This document shows, one piece after another, positions 1-7,693 of a stretch of DNA of 15,699 nt. The notes below the pieces were generated by a model. That model was not told the origin of the DNA, searched no databases, and saw nothing but the letters and a program-made list of their open reading frames with translations. The position numbers and the translations under genes are program-made. Origin of the DNA: Bacteroidota bacterium (GTDB taxonomy: Bacteria; Bacteroidota; Bacteroidia; Flavobacteriales_F; PHOS-HE28); contig CAUJFM010000325.1 of the NCBI GenBank assembly GCA_963169595.1, positions 1 to 15,699 on the forward strand, in the 5' to 3' direction. Numbering within the stretch: the stretch's first letter is position 1; every line of letters begins with the position of its first letter.

Positions 1-1
1 G

Positions 2-364
2 GTGAAGCTCAGCTTCGACAAGCGCAGCAATCCACGCGAGGACGAGGAGGTGGACCTCGAGGCGTTCATCGCGGTGAAGGGTGTCAAGGCCCTGGGCAAC
101 CGCCTCACGCCGTTCAAGGTGAAGGACATCCTGCTCCTCGATCCGGTCTTCATCCCCATGACACCCGAACTGGAGGAGACCCAGGGCATGCTCATCAGCG
201 ATGACGAGGTGGGCAACCTGGAAGCGCCCGAGGAGGAAGGCTTGGAGGAAAGCCCGATGAAGCAGTTCAAGCGTCAGCAGGCTGCCGGCGAAGTGGAGCG
301 TTCACCGGAGGATCCGCTGATCGGCTACGAACCGGGCAAGCAGATCACGCTCGGACTGGACTGA
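2..364 (+). CDS. parC: DNA topoisomerase IV / gyrase subunit A, C-terminal fragment (5' end outside window)
   Basis: This is the 3' end of a longer gene that enters from the left; the frame is open to the window edge, and the GTG at position 2 is most likely an internal Val codon. About 120 residues are visible. The segment VDLEAFIAVKGVKALGNRLT matches the end of the C-terminal beta-pinwheel region of Bacteroidota ParC/GyrA proteins, where an acidic stretch precedes a 'VKG-KA-G-RL' motif. After it comes an acidic, low-complexity tail (about residues 55-90) ending in GKQITLGLD. The full protein is the DNA-cleaving and rejoining subunit of a type IIA topoisomerase; its catalytic tyrosine domain lies outside the window. 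Family assignment is firm. ParC is preferred over GyrA because Bacteroidota ParC tails look like this, but that choice is inference. The stop TGA is followed by an inverted repeat shared with the convergent gene. Confidence 0.8.
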   Translation: MKLSFDKRSNPREDEEVDLEAFIAVKGVKALGNRLTPFKVKDILLLDPVFIPMTPELEETQGMLISDDEVGNLEAPEEEGLEESPMKQFKRQQAAGEVERSPEDPLIGYEPGKQITLGLD

Positions 365-365
365 T

Positions 366-399
366 CGTTGTGACCGTCCCGCGTGCGGGATGATCAACG
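366..399. terminator. Inverted repeat between convergent parC and FG-GAP gene (candidate bidirectional terminator)
   Basis: The core TCCCGC-GT-GCGGGA (377-390) can fold as a 5-bp stem with a CGTG loop. It is flanked by CGTTG (366-370) and CAACG (395-399), which can extend the stem across a small internal loop. It lies in the 62-bp gap between two stop codons. There is no T-run on either strand, so it is not a classic intrinsic terminator. Confidence 0.35.
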
Positions 400-426
400 C
401 AACGGCTGCTGTCGGGCAAGTCCGGG

Positions 427-3192
427 TCAATCGACCTTGACGGCGCGCAGCGTGCGCAGTCCGTCGGCCGTGCGCACACGGATCAGATACGTGCCGTTGG
501 GCTCACCCTGCAGATCGATGGTGAGCGCGTTCGCCCCTTGTGCGGTGCGCAGCGTGTTGATCAGGCGACCGGTGGCATCCAGCACCTCCACCGTGGCTTC
601 ACCACGGGTGTTCAGCAGCAGGGTGGTGTTCTGGCTGAACGGGTTGGGGACCAGCACTGCATCCGGCATGCCTGCGTCCTCCTCCATTCCGGTGCAGATC
701 TCCACCACGATGGTGGCGAGCCCCGTGCCCGGGCAGAACCCTTCCGCTGCGCCCGTGAGCGAGACGATCCAGTTGCCCACGCCCAATGCTGCAGGGTCGA
801 CCAGGATGCTCGTTCCCTGACCCGAGACCGCGCCGGACCAGGTGCCATCCACCGAGCCATTGAGGGCCACGGGAAGGCCATTGTCGCACAGTACACCCAT
901 GGGTTCGATGCTCACCGGGGTGGGCGGCAGCACCTCCGCCACCAAACTGGTGTTGGTCAGCACGCAGCCGTTCGGACCGTTCCAAGTGTAGCTGATGGGG
1001 TAGGAGCCGCTGCCCAGGGCGGCGGGTTGAAGAATGCCGGTGGATGTGAGCGGGGATGCCCAGGTGCCACCCTCCGGGATGCCGGTGAATTGCACGCCGC
1101 CATCGCCACTGCACAATTGCAGGTCGGGAGCATTGTGCGCCACCTCCGCGGCATCAACCAGATCGATGAACTGGAAGGCCGTGGCGCTGCATCCTTCAGG
1201 AGCACGGTAGCTGTAGGCCACCGCCGTGCTTCCCGGTCCGATCGTGTTGGGGTCGAGGAAGCCGTTGGAGATGCCCGTTCCGCTCCAGATGCCACCCGCT
1301 GGGAACCCACCGCTCAGCTGGAACGATGCGCCCTCGGCACAGATCGGAGGCAGCGGAGCGATGCTCACCTCAGGGATGTCGTCGCTGACGGAAATGGTGA
1401 GGGTGTCGCTGCCGATGCACTGCTGCGGACCGGTGGGCTCCACGGTGAGGACCACCGTGTAAGTGCCCTGCCCGAAGCTGGGGTCGAAGGTGGCCCCGGC
1501 CGAGTTGGAGCCGGTGATGTCCCCGCTCCAGATGCGGCCTGCAGGCGGTGCGCTGGCCGCTGTGATCAGTTGCGGACCATCGGTGACGCAGAAGGGGCCG
1601 GCCGGAGCGATCTGCGCCGGCAGGCTCGTCCACACCGTGGCATTGAACAGCGCCACGCATTCCGCCCCCGTGTTATCAGTGAACACACAGGCGATGGTGT
1701 TGCCGGTGTAGGTGGCCGGATCGAGCACATTGCCCGGTGCCAGGCCGCTCCACGCTGTGGTCGCGGGGGCCGAGCTCATTGCGATGGGCCCATCACCCGA
1801 GCAGATCGGTTCACCCAGGTCGGGGAACACCTGGGGCTCGGCCACCACGCTCACCGTGGTGCCAGCGGCCACAGGGCATCCGGCCGGTTCGTACAGGGTG
1901 CCGCCGAGCGCCACGTTGTGGGAGCCCGTCAGGTTGCTGCGGTAGAAGACATTGTCGATGACCCACTCACCGCTCCAACGTGCACCGGCGGGTGTGGAGG
2001 CTGGCAACAAGTACGGATCGCCGTACAGGCAGAGCGTATCGATGGCGGGAAGTTCCAGGTCGGTGGTGGGCGGCACCGTCAGGTTCGGATACCAGTACAG
2101 GCCATCATCCTGCTGCATGAACAGGTCCTCGCGGCCATCACCATCCACGTCCATCAGCATCGGTCGCGTGCCGCGGGGCACTTCCGGCAGGTCGGCACTG
2201 TAGGTCATCTCGCCCAAGGCGGACATCCAGGTGGCCCAGCGTACGGGCAGCGCAGGGTTGTTGGGCACGAAGACCACCGAGGCCCCGGTGCCGCAGCCCA
2301 TGTGGCCGAAGCCTGCGGGACCGCCCGACAGCCAGGGTTCGATGACTTCATCGCTGAAGGCGTTCCACGCGCCGCCCTCGCCCACCTGGTTCCGTGCCCA
2401 ATGCACGGCCGTGGGGCCACTGCCCACCACGTCGGGCAGGCCGTCGGCATCCACATCGAGCAATTGCGGGGTGTTGTAGGTGTATTGCGGGAAGCTGAGC
2501 AGCAGTTGCGGTTGCCAAGTGGTGGCATCCCCGGCCGTGTTCAAGGCGGCCACCAGCCAATTGTTGCCATCGCTCAGTACCAGGTCCACACCGCCGATCA
2601 GGTCCAGATCACCGGCCAGGATGTAAGGTGAGGCCAGACCGATGTGGAGGTCGGGGACCTCGGTGGCCCCGCCGAGGGTGCCGTTCGCGTTCGCGATCCA
2701 GGTGATGCCACTCCCGTTGGCCGACTCCATGGAATAGAGCACCTCGGGGAAGCCATCGCCAGTGATGTCCGCGCTGGAGATCGCACCCACCGGGCCGAAG
2801 GTCTCGTGAATGTCGGCAGGCGCCGCGTACGGGCCATTGCCCAGGGCTTCACACAGCTGGACGTCCTCATCGCCCACCTCCATGAACACCAGGTCCATGT
2901 CGCCGTCCAGGTCCTTGTCGAAGAAATGCAGCAGCGCGATGTCGTCCTGTGTGGTCAGCAGGTTCTGGGGCGCCTCAAAACCGGAGCCGTTGTTGGACAT
3001 CCACTTCACATGGTGGCCGTTCACCACAAAGACCAGGTCCTGGTCGCCGTCACCATCCACGTCCACGTGCTGCGCCGGGGAAGTGTTCTCCAGGTCATGC
3101 ACCAGCGTGCCTGGGCCGAACTGTCCTTGGGTGATGGTGGCGCCCCAGAGGAGGAGCGACAGCGGAAGGGTCCAACGTTCGGCGGATGACAT
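427..3192 (-). CDS. Secreted FG-GAP/VCBS propeller protein with Ig-like modules and T9SS type A sorting domain
   Basis: The product is about 921 residues and is probably exported and then secreted or surface-attached by the type IX system. I chose the ATG at 3192 because it starts a clean signal peptide (MSSAERWTLPLSLLLWGATI, then a small-residue site near residues 20-24); a GTG nine codons upstream is possible. Residues about 40-370 hold calcium-loop FG-GAP/VCBS repeats: DVDGDGDQDL (~44), DKDLDGDMDL (~92), DITGDGFPEV (~142), DVDADGLPDV (~246) and DVDGDGREDL (~348). One further blade near 195 has lost its loop (DLDLIGGVDL). Residues about 388-831 form six Ig/PKD-like modules, several with a Cys near each end and a 'W-S/A-G' core. 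Residues about 842-921 are a type A sorting domain (VLVPNPF, then YLIRV and a short basic end). Binding partner unknown; an adhesin-like or matrix role is inference. Confidence 0.85.
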   Translation of the reverse strand: MSSAERWTLPLSLLLWGATITQGQFGPGTLVHDLENTSPAQHVDVDGDGDQDLVFVVNGHHVKWMSNNGSGFEAPQNLLTTQDDIALLHFFDKDLDGDMDLVFMEVGDEDVQLCEALGNGPYAAPADIHETFGPVGAISSADITGDGFPEVLYSMESANGSGITWIANANGTLGGATEVPDLHIGLASPYILAGDLDLIGGVDLVLSDGNNWLVAALNTAGDATTWQPQLLLSFPQYTYNTPQLLDVDADGLPDVVGSGPTAVHWARNQVGEGGAWNAFSDEVIEPWLSGGPAGFGHMGCGTGASVVFVPNNPALPVRWATWMSALGEMTYSADLPEVPRGTRPMLMDVDGDGREDLFMQQDDGLYWYPNLTVPPTTDLELPAIDTLCLYGDPYLLPASTPAGARWSGEWVIDNVFYRSNLTGSHNVALGGTLYEPAGCPVAAGTTVSVVAEPQVFPDLGEPICSGDGPIAMSSAPATTAWSGLAPGNVLDPATYTGNTIACVFTDNTGAECVALFNATVWTSLPAQIAPAGPFCVTDGPQLITAASAPPAGRIWSGDITGSNSAGATFDPSFGQGTYTVVLTVEPTGPQQCIGSDTLTISVSDDIPEVSIAPLPPICAEGASFQLSGGFPAGGIWSGTGISNGFLDPNTIGPGSTAVAYSYRAPEGCSATAFQFIDLVDAAEVAHNAPDLQLCSGDGGVQFTGIPEGGTWASPLTSTGILQPAALGSGSYPISYTWNGPNGCVLTNTSLVAEVLPPTPVSIEPMGVLCDNGLPVALNGSVDGTWSGAVSGQGTSILVDPAALGVGNWIVSLTGAAEGFCPGTGLATIVVEICTGMEEDAGMPDAVLVPNPFSQNTTLLLNTRGEATVEVLDATGRLINTLRTAQGANALTIDLQGEPNGTYLIRVRTADGLRTLRAVKVD

Positions 3193-3231
3193 GACCTGCG
3201 TTGGCGGGATGGGACCCACCGGAACAATGGG

Positions 3232-3239
3232 CGAATGTA
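3232..3239 (-). promoter_or_regulatory. Possible -7 box (TACATTCG) for the FG-GAP gene
   Basis: TACATTCG on the minus strand is one mismatch from the Bacteroidota -7 consensus TAnnTTTG. It lies 39 nt upstream of the chosen ATG. No TTG-type -33 element is visible at the expected distance, so support is weak. Confidence 0.22.
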
Positions 3240-3265
3240 CGGCACTCTTCGCCCCGGGGAACAGG

Positions 3266-3288
3266 ACGTTCGTCAGCCTGCCGAACGT
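3266..3288 (-). terminator. Hairpin downstream of the universal stress protein gene
   Basis: A perfect 7-bp inverted repeat (ACGTTCG / CGAACGT) with a 9-nt loop lies 18 nt beyond the stress-protein stop codon on the minus strand. No T-run follows it. It could end or protect the transcript before the next gene on the same strand. Confidence 0.35.
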
Positions 3289-3306
3289 TGCCTGGGCCCC
3301 TGAGGG

Positions 3307-4113
3307 TCAGCAACAAAGCACCGGGATGCGAGGAGCGTTCGTCAGCATCCGTTCCTTCTCCGCATCGGCCATGTACCGGTATTCATCCGAAGCCTGGGCC
3401 ATGATGGCGATGCATCCGGCGCCAACGCGTTCAGCATACCGGATGGTGGGTTCCGCGAAACCGATGCTGAACAGGGTGCTGGGCTCGTTCACCTCCACAT
3501 GGCGGATGCCTTCCGAACGGAGGCGGTCGAGCATGACCCCTTTATTGGTCAGCAGTTCATCGGACGGGGCCTCGTTGGGCCGCACGAGCTGGTAGACGTG
3601 CACCTCGGAAGCATGCAGACGGGCCAGCAGGCACACCGTGTCGAGAAGGGTATGGATGTCCGAATGACCGGCCACGGGCATCACGATGCGGGCCATGGTG
3701 TTCTGCAGCGGACTTTCCTCCTGCACCACCAAGGACGGTATGGCTGAACGACGGACCACCTTCAGGATGTCGGCGCCGAACAGGGCCTGGCGCAGACCAT
3801 GCGGACCATGCGTGCCCAGCACGAACAGGGAATGGCCATGGGCGGTCTCGCGCTCCAAGGCGGGCAGCAGCTCGCCTTCCTGCAGCAGCACGCGCACCTT
3901 GCCGTCGCCGCCGGCGTCCATCACCTGTCGCTCCATCCTGTCATTGATCAGTTCGCGGGCATCGCCAGCCCGTTCATCCTTTCCCAGGACATGCAGCAGT
4001 GTCACGCGCGTTCCAGCCCGCTCGGCCAGGCCCAAGGCATAGTGCAGTGCGGTGTTCGAGGCCTGGGTGAGGTCCGAGGCGCAGAGGATGTCAAGTGTCT
4101 TCATCATGGACAT
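3307..4113 (-). CDS. Universal stress protein, tandem UspA-like domains
   Basis: This 268-residue cytoplasmic protein has two Usp (Rossmann-like) domains. Domain 1 (about residues 4-131) opens with a hydrophobic strand and an acidic residue (ILCASD, residues 9-14), as in Usp nucleotide-binding folds. It carries the glycine motif G100-x2-G103-x9-G113, but the Ser/Thr that normally follows is Ala114. Domain 2 (about 140-268) keeps the fold pattern but has no glycine motif in its C-terminal part, so it is probably a non-binding half. Two-domain Usp proteins of this length are common in Bacteroidota; their individual roles are mostly undefined. Starts at 4113, 4107 and 4104 are all ATG; I kept 4113, though MKTLDIL at 4104 is more typical of the family. 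A near-consensus promoter box lies 9 nt upstream of 4113. It is divergent from the anchor-B gene. Confidence 0.85.
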   Translation of the reverse strand: MSMMKTLDILCASDLTQASNTALHYALGLAERAGTRVTLLHVLGKDERAGDARELINDRMERQVMDAGGDGKVRVLLQEGELLPALERETAHGHSLFVLGTHGPHGLRQALFGADILKVVRRSAIPSLVVQEESPLQNTMARIVMPVAGHSDIHTLLDTVCLLARLHASEVHVYQLVRPNEAPSDELLTNKGVMLDRLRSEGIRHVEVNEPSTLFSIGFAEPTIRYAERVGAGCIAIMAQASDEYRYMADAEKERMLTNAPRIPVLCC

Positions 4114-4122
4114 GCCGATGCA

Positions 4123-4130
4123 CGAAAGTA
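4123..4130 (-). promoter_or_regulatory. Possible -7 box (TACTTTCG) for the universal stress protein gene
   Basis: TACTTTCG on the minus strand is one mismatch from TAnnTTTG and ends 9 nt before the ATG at 4113. The spacing resembles the exact-match boxes before the TPR and ribBA genes. No clear -33 element is visible. Confidence 0.35.
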
Positions 4131-4243
4131 GGCGCTTCCTTCCGCCCGAATCATGTGCTCACCTCATCGGGCCGGGAACAAGCCATCCAAGGGTGCGGGC
4201 AGGATGTGATCCGGGGATGACCGGGCTGGAGCTCACTTCCCGC

Positions 4244-4251
4244 TACATTGC
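4244..4251 (+). promoter_or_regulatory. Possible -7 box (TACATTGC) for the choice-of-anchor-B gene
   Basis: TACATTGCCACC precedes the ATG at 4256. It resembles TAnnTTTG but is short by one T. Its position just ahead of the start fits the short-leader layout seen at other genes here. It also supports 4256, rather than any upstream in-frame ATG, as the start. Confidence 0.28.
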
Positions 4252-4255
4252 CACC

Positions 4256-6640
4256 ATGAACCTGCGCGTCCTTTCAGCTCTTTCCCTTGTCCTTCTTGGT
4301 GCGGTCCTGGCATCCGCCCAATTGAACGTCCAGTTCGTTGGTCAGTTGAACTACCAGACCGCCCGCAGTAGCAACCTGAGCAACCTGTGGGGCTACACCG
4401 ATGAGCTCGGCAATGAGTATGCGCTGGTGGGCGTATGCGGGGAGAATGCGCAGAACCCCGGTGGCATTGCTGTGGTGGACCTGAGCGACCCCGCCGATCC
4501 GCAGGAGATCTTCTTCTTCCCCGGGCCTGCATCCATCTGGCGCGAGATCAAGGTGTGGAACGATCATGCCTACATCACCACCGAGGCGGAGAGCGGCGGC
4601 ATCACCATCGTGGACCTGAGCCCGCTGCCGGCCAGCACCGATCTGGATGCCGTCGTGTGGGACGCACCCGATTGGAACACCGCGCATTCGCTCTTCATTG
4701 ACGAGAACGGCCGCCTGTACATCCACGGAGCGGACCGCGGCAACGGCGGGGTGATCATGTACGACCTCACGCAGGACCCCATGGACCCGGTGGAGGTGGG
4801 GGAGTTCGACACCTGGTACTGCCACGACAGCTTCGCGCGGGGCGATACCCTGTACGCCGCACACATCTATGATGGCTTCTTCTCCATCGTGGATGTTTCC
4901 GATCCCGCATCGCCCGTGCTGCTCGGCACGCGGTCCACGCCCAGCGACTTCACCCACAACGTGTGGATCGATGCCAGCGGGCAGCACATCTTCACCACGG
5001 ACGAGCGCACGGACTCATACGTCGCTTCCTACAACATCACCGATCCCACGGACATCGAGTACCTGGACCAGTTGCAGAGCGATCCCGGTTCCGGGGCCAT
5101 TCCGCACAACACCTATTGGCTGGACCACTACCTGGTGACCTCCTATTACACCTACGGGGTGACCATCTATGATGCCCTTCGACCGGACAACCTGGTGGAA
5201 GTGGGCCACTACGACACCTCGCCCTTCAGCGGTGATGGCTTCCGGGGTGCCTGGGGCGTGTATCCCTTCTTCGGTTCCGGGCGCCTCATCATCTCCGACA
5301 TGGAACAGGGGCTGTTCGTTCTTGATCCCACTTATGTGCGCGCCTGTTGGTTGGAAGGACAGATCACCAACGCCCAGACCACAGCGCCGGTGAGCGGTGC
5401 CACGGTGGTGCTCGATGGCACAGGGAACAGCGATCTCACGGCCATCGGCGGCACCTATGCCACGGGTTACCACACCAGCGGCACCTACACGGTCACCGTA
5501 TCCGCCCCGGGTTACTTCACGCAGACCATCACCGGTGTGGTGCTGGTGAACGGACAGGTGACCGACCTGGACGTGGCCCTGGTACCCATGGAGTCTTTTG
5601 CGCTGACGGGCCTGGTGGCCGATGAGAGCACGGGTACCGGTATCGGTGGCGCGGTGGTGGAGGTCCGCAACGAGCAGTTCGACCTGATGACGACCACCCT
5701 GCCGGATGGGGTGTTCGATCTCCCCACCGTCTTCGAGGACCTGTATGACGTCAAGGCCGGCCGCTGGGGCTGGCACACGGTCTGCCTGGAGGACCAGTCG
5801 TTGACCCCGTCCACCTCCCCCTACACGATCGAACTGCCCGCGGGCTACCGCGATGAGTTCACGCTGGACCTGGGTTGGACGGTCAGTTCCACCGCCCCAC
5901 GCGGTGAGTGGGAGCGCGGTGCTCCTGTGGGTACCACCTTCGGCAACGCGGCCAGCAATCCCGGAGCGGACCTCGCTGATGATTGCGGAACTGAGGCCTA
6001 CGTCACGGGCAACGGAGGCGGTGAGGCCGGTGATGACGATGTGGATGATGGCTCGACCACCTTGGAGTCGCCTGAGTTCGATGTCTCCGCCATGCTCGAT
6101 CCGTACGTGCGGTACCATCGCTGGTTCTTCAACGCAGGAGGTTCGGGTGCACCCAACGACCGGCTGCGCGTGCAATTGAGCAACGGCGTGCAGACGGTGA
6201 CCGTTGAGACGATCACCGCCGCCACGCCCGGCATGGGCAGCTGGCAGGAGGTGGAGCTGCGCATCGCCGACTTCATCGAGCCCACCGCACAGATGACCAT
6301 CCGGTTCATCGCAGAGGACCTCACGCCCGGCCATCTGGTCGAGGCCGGTGTGGACGGCTTCGAGGTGGTGGACCTGGGCGTGAGCGGCATGGCCGAGATC
6401 GGCGGCATGGACGTGCGCGTGTGGCCTTCGCCGAACAGCGGCCTGTTCCAACTGGCGGTGCCCGGTAATGGTCCCGGCACGGTGACGATGTTCGATGGCA
6501 CAGGTCGGAAGGTGCTCGGCGCGCTTCCGATCAACAGCGACGTGATGACCGTGGACACCGACCTGCCCGATGGCGTTTACCACGTGGTGGTGCTGCGCGA
6601 AGGCCGGCGGTCGGTGCACCGCGTGGTCGTGGCCCGCTGA
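4256..6640 (+). CDS. Choice-of-anchor-B (LVIVD propeller) protein with T9SS type A sorting domain
   Basis: The product is 794 residues. The open frame extends further upstream, but ATG 4256 gives a textbook signal peptide (MNLRVLSALSLVLLGAVLAS, cleavage near ASA|Q22). Residues about 25-360 match the choice-of-anchor-B family, with seven LVIVD-like strands such as GGIAVVDLSDP (69-79), GGITIVDLSP (114-123), GFFSIVDVSDP (207-217) and GLFVLDP (352-358), which predicts a seven-bladed beta-propeller. Residues about 365-445 and 448-530 resemble carboxypeptidase-regulatory/CNA-B-like beta sandwiches. Residues about 532-706 look like a jelly-roll module often placed before sorting domains (GWTVSSTAPRGEWERGAPVG). 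Residues about 716-794 form the type A T9SS domain (VWPSPNSGLF ... LPDGVYHVVVLREG). It is probably secreted across the outer membrane and surface-attached. The ligand is unknown; no catalytic motif is visible. Confidence 0.88.
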   Translation: MNLRVLSALSLVLLGAVLASAQLNVQFVGQLNYQTARSSNLSNLWGYTDELGNEYALVGVCGENAQNPGGIAVVDLSDPADPQEIFFFPGPASIWREIKVWNDHAYITTEAESGGITIVDLSPLPASTDLDAVVWDAPDWNTAHSLFIDENGRLYIHGADRGNGGVIMYDLTQDPMDPVEVGEFDTWYCHDSFARGDTLYAAHIYDGFFSIVDVSDPASPVLLGTRSTPSDFTHNVWIDASGQHIFTTDERTDSYVASYNITDPTDIEYLDQLQSDPGSGAIPHNTYWLDHYLVTSYYTYGVTIYDALRPDNLVEVGHYDTSPFSGDGFRGAWGVYPFFGSGRLIISDMEQGLFVLDPTYVRACWLEGQITNAQTTAPVSGATVVLDGTGNSDLTAIGGTYATGYHTSGTYTVTVSAPGYFTQTITGVVLVNGQVTDLDVALVPMESFALTGLVADESTGTGIGGAVVEVRNEQFDLMTTTLPDGVFDLPTVFEDLYDVKAGRWGWHTVCLEDQSLTPSTSPYTIELPAGYRDEFTLDLGWTVSSTAPRGEWERGAPVGTTFGNAASNPGADLADDCGTEAYVTGNGGGEAGDDDVDDGSTTLESPEFDVSAMLDPYVRYHRWFFNAGGSGAPNDRLRVQLSNGVQTVTVETITAATPGMGSWQEVELRIADFIEPTAQMTIRFIAEDLTPGHLVEAGVDGFEVVDLGVSGMAEIGGMDVRVWPSPNSGLFQLAVPGNGPGTVTMFDGTGRKVLGALPINSDVMTVDTDLPDGVYHVVVLREGRRSVHRVVVAR

Positions 6641-6660
6641 ACAGAGATCGTCCTGCGGGC
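6632..6660. terminator. Inverted repeat spanning the anchor-B / TPR convergent junction
   Basis: GCCCGC (6632-6637) and GCGGGC (6655-6660) are perfect inverted arms around a 17-nt loop that contains the TGA of the upstream gene. The repeat fills the 20-bp gap to the convergent TPR gene. The long loop and lack of a T-run make termination only a possibility. Confidence 0.25.
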
Positions 6661-7638
6661 TTAGCGCTTCCTGGGAGCAGGGGTGGAGGCGCAGTGCTCC
6701 TTGATGAGCAGGTCCACCTCGGGCGCGCCACCCAGCGCACGTGAGAGGGTCAGGTCGTCACAGGCCTTTTCGCGCTCACCTTTCCGCAGGCGCAGCATGG
6801 CCCTGGTGCGCAGGGCATGGGGGTTGGCCGGGTAGGAGCGCAGGCTGCGTTCCACATCGGCCATGGCCTCGTCCAGGCGCCCCATCTTCAGGTAGATGTA
6901 GGCCCGGTTGCTCAAGGCCACGGGTTCATCCTTGTCAATGGCCAGTGCCTTCTCAATGATGGGCAGGGCCTCCTCCGCACGGTCGAGCATGATGAGCTCG
7001 TAGGCCCGGTTGCTCCAGTGGCCCACATCGGTGGGTTGGATGTCGCAGAGACGCTCCAGCACGGCAAGCGCATCGGCATGGCGTCCGGATGAATCATAGA
7101 GCCGGGCCAAGGTGCGCATGGCCTCGGGGTCGGTCATGGAACCGGCCAGTCCCTTTTCCAGTTCGGTGATGGCGGGTGCGGTGCGGCCCAGTTCGGCGAG
7201 CGCTTCGCCGCGCAGCAGGTGTCCTTGGGAGGTCAACTTCGGGTCCTTGCTGTGCGCCACGGCCTTGGCCGCGTGGTACTCGGCCTTCTCGGGATCGCTG
7301 GCGCGCATGGCGTAGAGCGCGCGTTGATAGTGTGCCGTGGCGATCGTGGAGTCCAGTTTCAGGGCTTTCTCCACGTCGAGCACGAAGCGGTCCATCCGCT
7401 CCATCAGGTACCAGGCCTTGGCCCTCGCGGCATACGCCTCAGCGGTGCCGCCCTGCTCCACGGCCTTGTCGTAGAAGCCCAGCGCGCGCTGGGGTTTCTC
7501 CAAGGCCAGCAGCGAATCGCCCTGCGCGATCAGCTCGGCCACGCCTTGTGCACGCACCGTGGCCGCGAAGGGCAGCAGGAGGAGCATCAGGGCGCAGGAC
7601 CTGAGGCCGAAGGGGAAAGGACGGGAAGACCGGAGCAT
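6661..7638 (-). CDS. Exported tetratricopeptide-repeat protein
   Basis: The product is 325 residues. ATG 7638 is chosen because an exact TAnnTTTG box lies just upstream and because it starts a signal peptide (positive n-region with R3, R6 and R13, hydrophobic LMLLLLPFAA, cleavage near VRA|Q31); the frame stays open further upstream. From about residue 35 to 300 there are seven to eight TPR-like helix pairs of about 34 residues, with the usual Ala/Tyr/Leu pattern (for example AEAYARAKAWYLM near 67-79 and PVALSNRAYIYLKMGRLDEA near 239-258). The last repeat ends KACDDLTLSRALGG, a common ending in Bacteroidota TPR proteins, followed by a basic tail. TPRs scaffold protein-protein contacts, here probably in the periplasm or at the inner face of the outer membrane. 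There is no lipobox Cys at the cleavage site. The partner is not evident from context. Confidence 0.82.
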   Translation of the reverse strand: MLRSSRPFPFGLRSCALMLLLLPFAATVRAQGVAELIAQGDSLLALEKPQRALGFYDKAVEQGGTAEAYAARAKAWYLMERMDRFVLDVEKALKLDSTIATAHYQRALYAMRASDPEKAEYHAAKAVAHSKDPKLTSQGHLLRGEALAELGRTAPAITELEKGLAGSMTDPEAMRTLARLYDSSGRHADALAVLERLCDIQPTDVGHWSNRAYELIMLDRAEEALPIIEKALAIDKDEPVALSNRAYIYLKMGRLDEAMADVERSLRSYPANPHALRTRAMLRLRKGEREKACDDLTLSRALGGAPEVDLLIKEHCASTPAPRKR

Positions 7639-7644
7639 GGTCGC

Positions 7645-7652
7645 CAAAGGTA
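7645..7652 (-). promoter_or_regulatory. Bacteroidota -7 promoter box (TACCTTTG) for the TPR gene
   Basis: The box TACCTTTG on the minus strand matches TAnnTTTG exactly and ends only 6 nt before the ATG at 7638. If transcription starts at the usual distance from the box, the mRNA would have almost no 5' leader. No clear -33 TTG is visible. The box lets the TPR gene be transcribed independently of tsaD upstream. Confidence 0.5.
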
Positions 7653-7666
7653 ACGGGACTGCTCCA

Positions 7667-7690
7667 CTGCGAAGGGCGTGCCGTTCGCAG
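7667..7690 (-). terminator. Hairpin at the 3' end of tsaD
   Basis: A perfect 7-bp inverted repeat (CTGCGAA / TTCGCAG) with a 10-nt GC-rich loop starts 3 nt after the tsaD stop codon and precedes the TPR promoter. The position suits a terminator or 3'-end-protecting hairpin. No T-run follows. Confidence 0.4.
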
Positions 7691-7693
7691 GCA

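Noticed and set aside
538..2631. A 697-residue open frame on the plus strand opposite the FG-GAP gene.
   Set aside because: It is composition-driven: low-complexity His/Gly/Arg/Ala-rich translation, no recognisable motif, and it lies fully inside a gene with signal peptide, repeats and sorting domain on the other strand.
3268..3346. An 11-bp direct repeat (CGTTCGTCAGC at 3268-3278 and 3336-3346) near the end of the stress-protein gene.
   Set aside because: One copy is in a hairpin arm and loop, the other in coding sequence; there are only two copies and nothing mobile nearby, so chance is likely.
4114..4255. Divergent gap between the stress-protein and anchor-B genes, checked for operators and small RNAs.
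   Set aside because: Apart from two weak -7-like boxes, no strong inverted repeat, small ORF with a start signal or RNA fold was visible.
5015..6619. A 534-residue minus-strand frame opposite the choice-of-anchor-B gene.
   Set aside because: His/Gly/Arg-rich shadow of a well-supported gene; no domain or start signal.
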